Origin: Solibacillus daqui
GTDB taxonomy: Bacteria > Bacillota > Bacilli > Bacillales_A > Planococcaceae
DNA: 64,000 bases
Reading direction: 5' to 3'
Assembly: GCF_028747805.1 (NCBI RefSeq)
Contig: NZ_CP114887.1
Location: 1,853,501 to 1,917,500 of the forward strand
Position numbers and translations under genes: made by a program. Below are positions 43,289 through 51,373 of this stretch, piece after piece; within the stretch, counting starts at the first letter, position 1, and the number at the start of each line of letters is the position of its first letter. Below the pieces are notes generated by a model, which made no database searches, had not been told where the DNA came from, and saw nothing but the letters and a program-made list of their open reading frames with translations.

Positions 43289-43666
43289 GTGAGGTTTTTG
43301 ATTTTAATTATTGTTCTTACAATTTTCCTTTTCTTCTTAGAAAAAATAATAAATAAATTACTTGGTGTTGAAAAGAAGAAGATTTCTGAAACCTCAGGTA
43401 AAAAAGTGGACAAATGGGGAAGAGGCATTATTTTGGTTATCTTTTTATGTACTCTTCCGTTTTTTGTTGTACAGGAAACAAATGTTCTGAAATGGTATTG
43501 GATGCTCTATTTAACAGCCTTATTAGGTTTTCAGTCTATCCTTGAGTGGAAGTATCTGAAGAACTCAAAACAATATGTTACTACACTTATTTTTCTAATT
43601 TTAGGGGTAATTTTTTTGTATAATATAAAGTACGTTCTTCAATTTTTGGGTGAAGTAGTTACTTAA
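43289..43666 (+). CDS. Membrane protein, DUF4181-like
   Basis: 125 residues from GTG 43289, with GGGGGGA upstream. Helices at about 3-20, 50-66, 72-90 and 100-120. GVEKKKISETSGKKVDKWGRGIILVIFLC resembles DUF4181 proteins of Bacillus (from memory). Function unknown. Confidence 0.65.
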   Translation: MRFLILIIVLTIFLFFLEKIINKLLGVEKKKISETSGKKVDKWGRGIILVIFLCTLPFFVVQETNVLKWYWMLYLTALLGFQSILEWKYLKNSKQYVTTLIFLILGVIFLYNIKYVLQFLGEVVT

Positions 43667-43689
43667 CGGATTAGGCATTGTGAAAGAAT

Positions 43690-43820
43690 GTACTTAAACT
43701 AAAGGGGTGCTTTAGTAAAACAAGACTATCATTTCGAAGGTCTATTTTTACATCCAAAACATTATGTGGATTTCGGCGATCCTTTTTTGAAATGTTACAC
43801 TTAAACTAACGAAGCAGTGC
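43690..43820 (+). repeat. Dispersed modules
   Basis: TTAAACTAAAGGGGTGCTTTAG and, near 43800, TTAAACTAACGAAGCAGTGC. No gene is seen in 43667-44098; the rest is the terminator at 44051. Confidence 0.6.
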
Positions 43821-44050
43821 TACAAATTTTGTCATAAGCATCAATGTGTGAAAAGACAATGAGGCAAACAGACAAGCCAAAAAACGGTGAATAATCCAGG
43901 TTTATTTATTCCCAATGTATCATTTATTTTTGTAGGATACAGTTTGTCTATATTAATATTAGTTTACTCAAAGATGAAGCCTCCTTGCCTCATTAGGTCT
44001 CTGATAACACTCCATTTAGACTCGGAAAGGGTATCTAGCCTCCATTCAAA

Positions 44051-44090
44051 AATCCCACTAGTCGTTTTGGCGTCGACTAATGGGACATTT
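44051..44090. terminator. Intrinsic terminator
   Basis: TCCCACTAGTCG...CGACTAATGGGA, a 12-bp stem with one mismatch. It lies just beyond the 3' end of the minus-strand AraC gene; A-rich on the left, T-rich on the right. Confidence 0.7.
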
Positions 44091-44098
44091 ATTTCAAA

Positions 44099-44953
44099 TT
44101 ATTTTAATGGAACCCATATTTCTGAATAGCAATCTGGACTGAATGGATCATCTTCTGTATACATTTCGAACTCTGGAGTACCTGCATGTTGATATCCGTT
44201 AGCAGGGAACCATTCAGAAAAAATTTGTTTCCAAACTTTTGTCATTGCATCAGGCATTGCACCATGTACTTCAAAAACACCCCATTTAGAAGCTGGAAGT
44301 TCGATTACTTCAAATCCATCTTGAACGTCACCTGCATATTCTGTAGCAACCCAATAGTCAATTTTCTCATTAGGTTTTGCTACACAAATACCAAGAACTC
44401 CTTTAATTTGTCCATTATTAATTTGTGCTAGCTTGTCAGTAGTGCCATCACCATTTAATTCATCCCACATTTTAGGGATTCCAATTAAATTGCCATTGTT
44501 CTCAAGTGAAAATTCTTTATTTACACCTATTGCTTTGAAGCCTTCACGTTCTACGATTTGATATTTCATTGGTTCTGCCCCTTTCAATCTCACCTCAATT
44601 ACGAGGCGGTTATATGATTTGATCTTGCCAATATTTTTCCTAGCATCACTTGGTGAAACCTCATGCTGACGCCTAAAGGCTTTTGAAAAAGCCTCGGGAG
44701 TATCATAGCCGTACTTAAATGCAAGGTCGATAATCTTACTGTCTGTTCTTTTTAACTCGTCTGCTGCCAAAGTCAATCTTCTCCGCCGAATATATTCACC
44801 TACTGAGATCTCCGTTAATAATCCAAATGTTCGTTGAAAATTGAATGCAGAAGAGTTTGCTTCATTTGCAATGTCCACTATCGAAATTTCTTTTAATAAA
44901 TTTTCTTCGATATAGTTAATTGCTTTTTGTAACGATTCTAACCAAGCTGACAT
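44099..44953 (-). CDS. AraC-family regulator with GyrI-like effector domain
   Basis: 284 residues on the minus strand, with AAGGAGG upstream of ATG 44953. Two AraC helix-turn-helix motifs (about 8-105: SIVDIANEANSSAFNFQRTFGLLT and IIDLAFKYGYDTPEAFSKAFRRQHEVSPSDARK) are followed by a GyrI-like effector-binding domain (about 125-284). This Rob/SoxS-like layout is found in regulators of drug and toxin responses. It stands alone; the target is unknown. Confidence 0.88.
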   Translation of the reverse strand: MSAWLESLQKAINYIEENLLKEISIVDIANEANSSAFNFQRTFGLLTEISVGEYIRRRRLTLAADELKRTDSKIIDLAFKYGYDTPEAFSKAFRRQHEVSPSDARKNIGKIKSYNRLVIEVRLKGAEPMKYQIVEREGFKAIGVNKEFSLENNGNLIGIPKMWDELNGDGTTDKLAQINNGQIKGVLGICVAKPNEKIDYWVATEYAGDVQDGFEVIELPASKWGVFEVHGAMPDAMTKVWKQIFSEWFPANGYQHAGTPEFEMYTEDDPFSPDCYSEIWVPLK

Positions 44954-45294
44954 GCTATTTCCTCCTTAATTAAATAGTAAAATTATTTCACTTTAAATAC
45001 CTGTCTTTAAATGCTCTGTTCTGTCAGGATTTATTTCTATAAATAATTTTATCTTTTAATTTACCAAAATAAAGGGGTATCCTAAAAGTTTTATTGAAAT
45101 AAAATACATAAGTAATGTGTAATAAGAATCTACCAGCTTTTCACTGGGGGGCAGTACTTGCTGATTCGGCAAGAATCTCACAGGTATAGCAAAAAAGTAG
45201 CGTTCGAAATCCTTCGATCATTCAATGGGGCGTTTAATATAATGAGTGGAAAAGAAGAATTGGCAAAAAAAGACTTAAAATAGAGATGTATTAG

Positions 45295-45325
45295 AAGAAC
45301 CCTACTTTCTTGGGTTTTCGTTTTA
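45295..45325 (+). terminator. Weak hairpin
   Basis: AACCC...GGGTT followed by TTCGTTTT. In the gene-free stretch 44954-45551 only this and the repeat at 45358 were seen. Confidence 0.4.
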
Positions 45326-45357
45326 AATACCTAAAAGATTGTGAAAAGATGTACATA

Positions 45358-45442
45358 AAGTAACGGGTGATTAGCAGAACAAGGCTGCCTTTAGGGGGAG
45401 CTTTTTCTTTTTGAACTAACGCAGCAGTTTAATTGAAGAAGG
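45358..45442 (+). repeat. Dispersed repeat with alternative centre
   Basis: AAAGTAACGGGTGATTAGCAG, the centre AAGGCTGCCTTTAGGGGGAG with TTTTT, TTGAACTAACGCAGCAGTTTAATTGAAG. Confidence 0.7.
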
Positions 45443-45551
45443 AATCCATCAATAACGAGTAGAATTATTAGTTATGTACCAAGAAGAAAATGGAAGTTTC
45501 GGAAACACTAAAAAATCACCACATAATTGAAAAAATGAGGAGAGATTATAA

Positions 45552-46496
45552 TTGGGGAATGCTGCTATTAGTAATAATTTTGATAGGGCGAAAGTATTTA
45601 TAAAAACAAAAACTAGAGGATTAGAGCGTTCTTTGTTTGAATATGAGTTTGAAAATGGTAGCCAGGAAAGTGTTCTTGCAGAGTTAAAAACTTACCAAAA
45701 CAAGGATGGTGGCTTTGGGAATGGAATAGAGCCAGATTTTTGGTTACCACATTCATCTCCAATGGCTACCTGGAAAGCAGGTCAAATACTAATGGACATT
45801 GGTGCTGATAAAGAAGAACCAATGGTTAAATCTATGATTTCCTATCTAATAAATACTAATCATATGGAAACGGGAATGTGGGATACCGTGTTACCAGAGA
45901 ACAATGAGTATCCTCATGCACCGTGGTGGCATTGGCAAGAAGGTATACAAGAAAATTGGATGTTTAATCCTGGGGTAGAATTAGCTGCATTTCTTGTGCA
46001 TTGGTCCAATGAGAAAAGTGAATCTGCCGAAGTTGGTTGGAGTTCGATTGGTAAAGCGGTAAATTATTTAATGAATAAGAGCGAAATGGATAGACATGAA
46101 ATAAACAACTTTCAGCAACTTATTAAAATAATTAGACCTCATGAATCTAACTTTGAGGATAAAACAGAATATTCTTTTGAAGTGGTTTCTGAAAAAATTA
46201 TGGATCTCGCTGAAAAATGCGTGGATAGGGATACATCTGCTTGGATTCACGGCTATAAAGCTATTCCATTGGATTTTATTGATAAACCTAATCATCCGCT
46301 ATGTTCAAGGTTTGGTCCATTAGTGGGAAAAAACCTAGATTTTTACTTAGAACAAATAACTAATGATGGACTTTGGGATATTTCTTGGAGTTGGGGAAGC
46401 TACCCAGAAAACTTCGAAGTAGCAAGGGAATATTGGAAAGGGATTCTTGCTGTTAATAGATATAAGCAGCTAAAGTCTTTCGGTTACCTTGAGTGA
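45552..46496 (+). CDS. Alpha-toroid (terpene cyclase/prenyltransferase-like) protein
   Basis: 314 residues from TTG 45552, with GAGGAGA upstream. LAELKTYQNKDGGFGNGIEPDFW is a QW-like motif of squalene-cyclase or prenyltransferase alpha/alpha toroids, and GLWDISWSWGSYPE near the C-terminus is a second. The catalytic DXDD of cyclases is not seen. Relatives are annotated only as hypothetical toroid proteins; the substrate is unknown. Confidence 0.7.
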   Translation: MGNAAISNNFDRAKVFIKTKTRGLERSLFEYEFENGSQESVLAELKTYQNKDGGFGNGIEPDFWLPHSSPMATWKAGQILMDIGADKEEPMVKSMISYLINTNHMETGMWDTVLPENNEYPHAPWWHWQEGIQENWMFNPGVELAAFLVHWSNEKSESAEVGWSSIGKAVNYLMNKSEMDRHEINNFQQLIKIIRPHESNFEDKTEYSFEVVSEKIMDLAEKCVDRDTSAWIHGYKAIPLDFIDKPNHPLCSRFGPLVGKNLDFYLEQITNDGLWDISWSWGSYPENFEVAREYWKGILAVNRYKQLKSFGYLE

Positions 46497-46502
46497 AAAT
46501 TG

Positions 46503-46544
46503 TTATTTAACTAACGGGGGCTTTACTTGAAGGTCATTGAGTTG
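46503..46544 (+). repeat. Dispersed repeat, left half, interrupted by IS
   Basis: TTTAACTAACGGGGGCTTTACTTGAAG, GTCATTGAGTTG, then the IS. The right half starts at 47821. Confidence 0.8.
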
Positions 46545-46637
46545 GGCACTGACCTAATAACATGAGACAAATAAAAACACCTTTCATTGAATAACGGGGA
46601 CTTAAACCTGAAATAATCAATGTGGAGGTGTTTTTCT

Positions 46638-46955
46638 ATGGGAACAAGAGTCAGTTATCCAGTAGAAGTGAAAATGAAGGCAATTGAAATGCGAATGGCT
46701 AACGTACCGGTAAAAGAAGTAATGGAAGAATTGGACATTCGAAACTATACGCAGTTGAAGCGATGGATGCATTGGTATCGAAATGGTGAAATGCACCGTC
46801 TTAAACAACCAGTTGGTAAACAATATGCCTTCGGCAAAGGACCGGAATTTGAAAGTGAGACAGCCAAGCTACAGGCAGAGAATCTAGAGTTGAAACAACA
46901 GATTGAAGTTTTAAAAAAGTACGCGGAATTGGAAGGGAAGTGGCGCCAAAAGTAG
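46638..46955 (+). CDS. IS3-family transposase OrfA (copy 2)
   Basis: 105 residues, the same protein as 5287-5604: helix-turn-helix at about 5-50, coiled coil at about 75-100, and the slippery heptamer A-AAA-AAG at 46913-46919. ATG 46638 follows GGAGGTG. The frame is intact, so this copy should be able to produce the OrfAB fusion. Confidence 0.9.
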   Translation: MGTRVSYPVEVKMKAIEMRMANVPVKEVMEELDIRNYTQLKRWMHWYRNGEMHRLKQPVGKQYAFGKGPEFESETAKLQAENLELKQQIEVLKKYAELEGKWRQK

Positions 46956-47779
46956 TACTTCAATTAGTTGAAGAATTAAAAGATGTTATGCCAATTGGTG
47001 AAATCTGTCGTCATTTAGGCGTAGGTCGCTCGTCATACTATCGTTGGAGAAAGGATGTGGATCAATCCACACAAAAGGAGATTCGAGATCAGCAGATTGG
47101 CGACTTGTGCAAACAGAATAAATTTCGATATGGTTATCGAAAGATTGCTAATCTGTACCCAGGAGTTTGTAGGAAGACTGTGCAGCGTGTTATGCAAAAA
47201 TATGGTTGGCAATGTAAAGTAAAGGTGAAGAAACGGAAGCGTACCGGGCAGCCAGCATACGTCGCACCGAATTTATTAGCACGCGATTTTACAGCATCTA
47301 AGCCTATGGAGAAGCTAGTCACGGATATTACGTACTTGCCTTTTGGACAATCGATGATGTATCTTTCTAGTATTCTCGATGTCTACAATGGCGAAATTGT
47401 GGCACAAACTACTGGTATCAAACAAGACACTGATTTTGTGTTGGATACGCTCTATCAATTGCCTAAGCTACCAGAAGGATGCATTCTGCATAGTGACCAA
47501 GGCTCCGTTTATACATCCTATGCTTATCAAAAAGCAGCCAAAGAAAAAGGAATTACCATGAGCATGTCCCGCAAAGGCACGCCAGCTGATAATTCCCCAA
47601 TCGAATCGTTTCATTCCACGCTAAAGTCTGAAACGTTCTATCTCGACGATATCTATCGCACAACGAACGCACGTGTGATACAGATTGTCGAAGAATACAT
47701 TACTTATTATAACAATATCCGTATTCAAACGAAACTAAACAGCCAATCGCCGGTTCAATACCGTCAATTGGCTGCATAA
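46940..47779 (+). CDS. IS3-family transposase OrfB (copy 2)
   Basis: 279 residues, the same protein as 5589-6428, with the DDE residues D129, D186 and E222 intact. It overlaps OrfA by 16 bp in the -1 frame. Two intact identical copies 41 kb apart also offer a target for homologous recombination, which could delete or circularise the whole accessory region between them. Confidence 0.93.
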   Translation: MAPKVVLQLVEELKDVMPIGEICRHLGVGRSSYYRWRKDVDQSTQKEIRDQQIGDLCKQNKFRYGYRKIANLYPGVCRKTVQRVMQKYGWQCKVKVKKRKRTGQPAYVAPNLLARDFTASKPMEKLVTDITYLPFGQSMMYLSSILDVYNGEIVAQTTGIKQDTDFVLDTLYQLPKLPEGCILHSDQGSVYTSYAYQKAAKEKGITMSMSRKGTPADNSPIESFHSTLKSETFYLDDIYRTTNARVIQIVEEYITYYNNIRIQTKLNSQSPVQYRQLAA

Positions 47780-47820
47780 AAGGGTGTTTTATTCTTGTCT
47801 CAAAAAGGGTAGTCAGTGCC

Positions 47821-47874
47821 TTGCATATGCAGCTCTTTTTTTCTTTATTGAACTAACGCAGCAGTTTAGTTGAA
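47821..47874 (+). repeat. Dispersed repeat, right half after IS
   Basis: TTGCATATGCAGCTC with a T-run, TTGAACTAACGCAGCAGTTTAGTTGAA. The following hydrolase frame can be read out of this repeat. Confidence 0.8.
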
Positions 47875-47914
47875 CAAGAACATATCTCTATCAATAATAA
47901 AGTTTAAGCAAGGG

Positions 47915-48817
47915 GTGAGTAAAATTAGTGAATTCTTAACAATTAATCATAATAAAATTGAGATTCTTCAAAAAGGGAAAAATGGTACACCGATAATTTT
48001 CCTTACAGGGATGGATTGCTCATTTGATGAGTGGTACAATGTGATCGAGCCATTAAGTAAATTTAATCGAGTAATAATGTTTCATAGACCTGGACTTGGT
48101 GAGAGTGAAATTCGAAATGAAGTCCGTAATACACAGGCGGTCGTAAACGAAATAAATGAGTTGATGCTTCTACTTGGAATACTTGAACCTGTATTATTAG
48201 TTGGTCATTCGTATGGTGGTTTATGTGTTCAGCATTTTGTGAAAGAGCATCCTAAAAAGGTTGCAGGAATAGTATTAGTAGATTCAACTTCTGTTGATTT
48301 AAAGGACTTAGACGAATTGGATATACCAGTTTTAAATGAAGATTCAACCGATGAGATTTGGATGGAGAAAGGTGGTACTTATTCTCTTATGAATCAGGAA
48401 GAATTAAGAGAAAGAATTAATCCTACTCTTTCAAAAAAACAAAAACAACTCCCTTTTGATTTACAACAAAGATTATTAAATTTCCAGATCAATCCTTCGT
48501 TATACAAAGCAATGCATTCTGAAATTAGCAACTGGAAGAAGGACGCAGATACTATAAAGAACTTAGGGGAATTTCCTAATGTACCTTTAATAGTAATTGG
48601 TCGAGATAAAGAACATAATATTAGGTTGGGAATCGAGGATGGGTTACCGGAGTCGGAGTTAAGATTATTTGAAGAAAAGTGGCAAGACCTAATTATGAAT
48701 CAAATTAATCTTTCTCAGAATAGTAAATTGATAATAGCACAAGAGGCAAGTCATTCAATACATATTGATAGACCATATATTATTATTGAATCAATAACTT
48801 GGATGATTAAAGAATAA
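47915..48817 (+). CDS. Alpha/beta hydrolase
   Basis: 300 residues from GTG 47915. The nucleophile elbow GHSYGG lies near residue 104 and the catalytic histidine in ASHSIHID near the C-terminus; GMDCSFDEW supplies the oxyanion region and RPGLGES the next loop. The start is uncertain: the frame is open back to a TTG (47870) inside the upstream repeat, and an ATT at 47924 has the best spacing to AAGGGGTGA. Substrate unknown. Family members include esterases and haloperoxidase-like enzymes. Confidence 0.83.
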   Translation: MSKISEFLTINHNKIEILQKGKNGTPIIFLTGMDCSFDEWYNVIEPLSKFNRVIMFHRPGLGESEIRNEVRNTQAVVNEINELMLLLGILEPVLLVGHSYGGLCVQHFVKEHPKKVAGIVLVDSTSVDLKDLDELDIPVLNEDSTDEIWMEKGGTYSLMNQEELRERINPTLSKKQKQLPFDLQQRLLNFQINPSLYKAMHSEISNWKKDADTIKNLGEFPNVPLIVIGRDKEHNIRLGIEDGLPESELRLFEEKWQDLIMNQINLSQNSKLIIAQEASHSIHIDRPYIIIESITWMIKE

Positions 48818-48825
48818 TTCCTTAT

Positions 48826-48856
48826 TAAACTAACGGGGCAGGTTAGTGAAATAAAA
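48826..48856 (+). repeat. Short dispersed-repeat module
   Basis: TTAAACTAACGGGGCAGGTTAGTG. Confidence 0.65.
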
Positions 48857-48878
48857 AACTTTAATGGAGGTAGATTAT

Positions 48879-49328
48879 ATGGATTCTAATTATAAATGTA
48901 TTATCGATATTCGTTTCAGTGGTGGAGATATTCAATTTGACGTTTCGAGTGACACACAGTTATTTAGTTTTAAATCAGGTATAGGTTTTATTGCTATCCC
49001 ACATTTTTTTTCAACACTTACCTCTCTATATAAAGGAGAAATCAGTGAGGAAAGATTGGATTGTCATGGAAACTCTGATTACTATATATTTTCCAGTGAT
49101 GGAACAAACATTTTTATTGAACATATAAGCCATTATCCAGATGGTATATTTAAATATCAATTTAATTTTAAAGAGTATATCAAAGCTATTATTATAGGAT
49201 TTCAAAAATATCTTCAACAACTTGAAAAGGAAGGGATATTACCTTTAAAAACTCAAGAATTTGCTCATCCATTAGGTGATGAAGTATTAAATACTTTTTA
49301 TGATTTCTCATCACTTTTAAATCGTTAA
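48879..49328 (+). CDS. Hypothetical protein, 149 aa
   Basis: ATG 48879 has TGGAGGTAG upstream; an in-frame ATG at 48864 overlaps it. The protein is soluble and beta-rich in its first half (CIIDIRFSGGDIQFDVSS), with a helical C-terminal part (FKEYIKAIIIGFQKYLQQLEKEG). No family recognised with confidence. It could be a small immunity-like or phage-origin protein, but there is no direct support. Confidence 0.7.
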   Translation: MDSNYKCIIDIRFSGGDIQFDVSSDTQLFSFKSGIGFIAIPHFFSTLTSLYKGEISEERLDCHGNSDYYIFSSDGTNIFIEHISHYPDGIFKYQFNFKEYIKAIIIGFQKYLQQLEKEGILPLKTQEFAHPLGDEVLNTFYDFSSLLNR

Positions 49329-49424
49329 TTTTATAAAACTATTTATGTTGTTCAACTCCCATGAAAGAACGTAATAATCTTTTATTCTCTGTGGTGAAGT
49401 GGTGATTTTTGCGCTTCATGGATG

Positions 49425-49509
49425 GCTAACGGGGGCATTATTTGAATAACATTGAGTTGCATATGCAGCTCTTTTTTCTTATTGAACTAACGGGGCGGGC
49501 TAGTTCAAT
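49425..49509 (+). repeat. Composite dispersed repeat with terminator
   Basis: GCTAACGGGGGCATTATTTGAATAAC, stem GAGTTGC-ATAT-GCAGCTC with six T, TTGAACTAACGGGGCGGGCTAGTTCAA. Confidence 0.85.
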
Positions 49510-49534
49510 AAAAATAAGAAGAAAAAGGATATAT

Positions 49535-49603
49535 AGATGTAAAACATCTTTGACATCTTATATATCTTTTTTTATAATAAGGGTGTAAAAGATGTTTTAC
49601 ACC
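49535..49603 (+). promoter_or_regulatory. Promoter and palindromic operators of XRE operon
   Basis: TTGACA (49550-49555), a 17-bp spacer and TATAAT (49573-49578). The -35 is overlapped on its left by GATGTAAAACATC (about 49537-49549). Downstream lies GGTGTAAAA-GATG-TTTTACACC (49582-49603), a perfect 9-bp inverted repeat sharing TGTAAAA. Two operators bracketing the promoter suggest autorepression by the XRE protein that follows. Confidence 0.75.
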
Positions 49604-49630
49604 TTGCAGAATCTAAAGGTGGCTTCGTGA

Positions 49631-49834
49631 ATGGAAAATAGAATTAAGGAATACAGAGAAAAAAGTGGTCTTTCACAAGGGAGATTAGCAGAAAAATGTA
49701 ATGTGAGTAGGCAAACGATTAATGCTATTGAAAACAATAAATATGACCCGAGTTTACAGTTAGCATTCGATATTGCGAGGACTTTAAAGGTCACTATGGA
49801 GGAATTATTTATATCAGAGAAGGGAGAAAAATAG
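49631..49834 (+). CDS. XRE-family HTH regulator
   Basis: 67 residues, essentially one Cro/CI helix-turn-helix: IKEYREKSGLSQGRLAEKCNVSRQTINAIENNKYDPSLQLAFDIARTLKVTMEELF. ATG 49631 has AAAGGTGG upstream. The stop is 1 bp before the start of a membrane-protein gene, so the two form an operon. Such YozG-like pairs with a small membrane protein are common in Firmicutes. The palindromes at 49535-49603 are its likely operators. Confidence 0.92.
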   Translation: MENRIKEYREKSGLSQGRLAEKCNVSRQTINAIENNKYDPSLQLAFDIARTLKVTMEELFISEKGEK

Positions 49835-49835
49835 T

Positions 49836-50222
49836 ATGAATAAAAAAATTATCGCATTTATAACCTTTGTTGTTTTCTTATCAATTGCAGGATTTTCTCT
49901 ATATAAATGGATAAGATTTGAAACTATTGATGCTGGTAGTATATTCTTTAGTTTCCTTGCTTTAAGTTATTTTTTCAATTGGCTTAAATGGGGGCATCAT
50001 GAAGGTGGTGGCGAGAAGGATGAATTAGATAGACATATCGAAACTCAAAGTGCCAAGATAGGTTATTATGTACTAATGATTCTTTCTGGTTTAATACTAT
50101 TTATTTCCGAAGGAACTGGTAATTTTAATAACATCGATAATTATCCCCTTGTTATTGTGGTAGGTCTTACATTTATTACAGTTCCGATTACTGAATTTAT
50201 TTATTCAAAAAAGTACAAATAA
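49836..50222 (+). CDS. Membrane protein co-transcribed with XRE regulator
   Basis: 128 residues from ATG 49836, with GAAGGGAGA overlapping the end of the XRE gene. Four hydrophobic helices (about 5-22, 33-50, 75-92, 102-120). A loop KWGHHEGGGEKDELDRHIETQSAKIGYY (about 50-77) faces the cytosol and is the most conserved-looking part of such XRE-linked proteins. Function unknown; it may respond to a membrane signal together with the regulator. Confidence 0.8.
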   Translation: MNKKIIAFITFVVFLSIAGFSLYKWIRFETIDAGSIFFSFLALSYFFNWLKWGHHEGGGEKDELDRHIETQSAKIGYYVLMILSGLILFISEGTGNFNNIDNYPLVIVVGLTFITVPITEFIYSKKYK

Positions 50223-50311
50223 TAATAACGAATTTTATCATCATATTAAATAAACGGGTAGGAAGTTTAATTTTTTACTCTTTTATAGCTGTTTGTGAAA
50301 AATGTACTTAA

Positions 50312-50388
50312 AGTAGGGCTTTACTTCAATAAGGAGTAGAGCCTTTTTCTACTTCAACTAACGGGGCAGGTTATTTGAAGAAGGGAAG
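50312..50388 (+). repeat. Dispersed repeat, short-centre variant
   Basis: AAAGTAGGGCTTTACTTCAATAAGGAGTAGAGCC with TTTTT, then CTTCAACTAACGGGGCAGG. The centre matches the copy at 29930. Confidence 0.7.
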
Positions 50389-50474
50389 AAAATGCTGCTA
50401 AATTTAAAGGATAATTCCATAGTGTAAAGAACTTATTTAAAGTAATAGTAACCATAAAATTTGAGGTGCAAAAA

Positions 50475-50915
50475 ATGAATATTCAATTTTATGATATAGG
50501 ATCAGTAAATGAAAAGGATTTAATATTTGCAGTTATAAGTTCTATTTATAAGGATAAGTGGCTATATGTAAGACATAAAGAACGAAAGTCTTGGGAAATT
50601 CCTGGTGGACACAGAGAATCTGGGGAACAAATTATTGAAACAGCTAAAAGAGAGTTATTTGAAGAGACAGGGTGTAAAATAGTTGATTTAGTTCCAATTT
50701 GCGACTATTCAATGGATGATTCTGTTAGTAAGGTTTTTGGAAGGTTATACTTTGCGAAGTTAAAGGAAATTGGCCAATTACCAATATCAGAAATTGATGT
50801 AGTGAGACTATTCGATAATCTCCCTAATAACCTTACTTATTTAGAGATTCAGCCAAAATTATTTGAAAAGACACTTGCTTTCATTGAAAATTGTAAAGCT
50901 TTGCACTTAAAGTAA
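50475..50915 (+). CDS. Nudix hydrolase (MutT-like)
   Basis: 146 residues from ATG 50475, with TTGAGGTG upstream. The complete Nudix box is in GGHRESGEQIIETAKRELFEETG (about residues 43-65). KDKWLYVRHKERKSWEIPGGH is the strand before it and is typical of 8-oxo-dGTP/ADP-ribose-type Nudix enzymes. Substrate unknown. The repeat begins within the last codons region of the gene. Confidence 0.88.
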   Translation: MNIQFYDIGSVNEKDLIFAVISSIYKDKWLYVRHKERKSWEIPGGHRESGEQIIETAKRELFEETGCKIVDLVPICDYSMDDSVSKVFGRLYFAKLKEIGQLPISEIDVVRLFDNLPNNLTYLEIQPKLFEKTLAFIENCKALHLK

Positions 50916-51054
50916 CGGGGGCTTTAGTGAAAGATCGTTGAGTTGCTTACGCAGCTCTTTTTTCTTATTGAACTAAAGGGACAGGTAGTTGAAGAGTGTT
51001 GTTTAACTTGTGTTCAACAATCGGGCCATATTATTGAATAACATTCTTTTATGA
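50905..51054 (+). repeat. Composite dispersed repeat with terminator, long form
   Basis: TTAAAGTAACGGGGGCTTTAGTG, stem GAGTTGC-TTAC-GCAGCTC with six T, TTGAACTAAAGGGACAGG, then TTCAACAATCGGGCCATATTATTGAA. The last complete copy in the window. Confidence 0.82.
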
Positions 51055-51185
51055 AAGTTTACCAAATGAGGGTTTGGGATTTTTTTGCGCTGTGAAATGC
51101 ACATTTACATTTCCACTTTTCATCATATGGAACAATTTTCACTTCATCCTTCCTTAAACCTAAATTCATCTCTCCCCCCTCTAAA

Positions 51186-51372
51186 TAACAGATTATGCAG
51201 TTCGTGGAGAATTAAATTTTAATAAAGAGAACAAAAAACCAAAGAATATTTATTGGAACTATCACGAAGAAAAAGCAAATATTAAATGGATTGATGAAAA
51301 TACGGTTCTAATGGTCATGAATCAAGTGTACCTAATGAAACTTTTGATTTTAGACGATAATAAAAAATCGTT
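51186..51372 (+). pseudogene. Decayed 3' fragment, DUF5412-like lipoprotein
   Basis: The frame reads ITDYAVRGELNFNKENKKP, then NIYWNYHEEKANIKWIDENTV. After a one-base shift near 51312 it continues as GHESSVPNETFDFRR and a stop. This matches what I recall of the C-terminus of DUF5412 proteins. The 5' part is missing. Confidence 0.5.
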
Positions 51373-51373
51373 C

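Larger units (their letters stand above)
46545..47820 (+). mobile_element. IS3-family (IS150-like) insertion sequence, full copy 2
   Basis: 1276 bp, seemingly identical to 5194-6469 in length and sequence. The flanking duplication is TTG (46542-46544 and 47821-47823), one base shorter than at copy 1. The same terminator palindrome is the target. Confidence 0.93.

Noticed and set aside
43887..44129. 80-aa plus-strand frame before the AraC gene
   Set aside because: It spans a terminator and the antisense end of the AraC gene and has no ribosome binding site.
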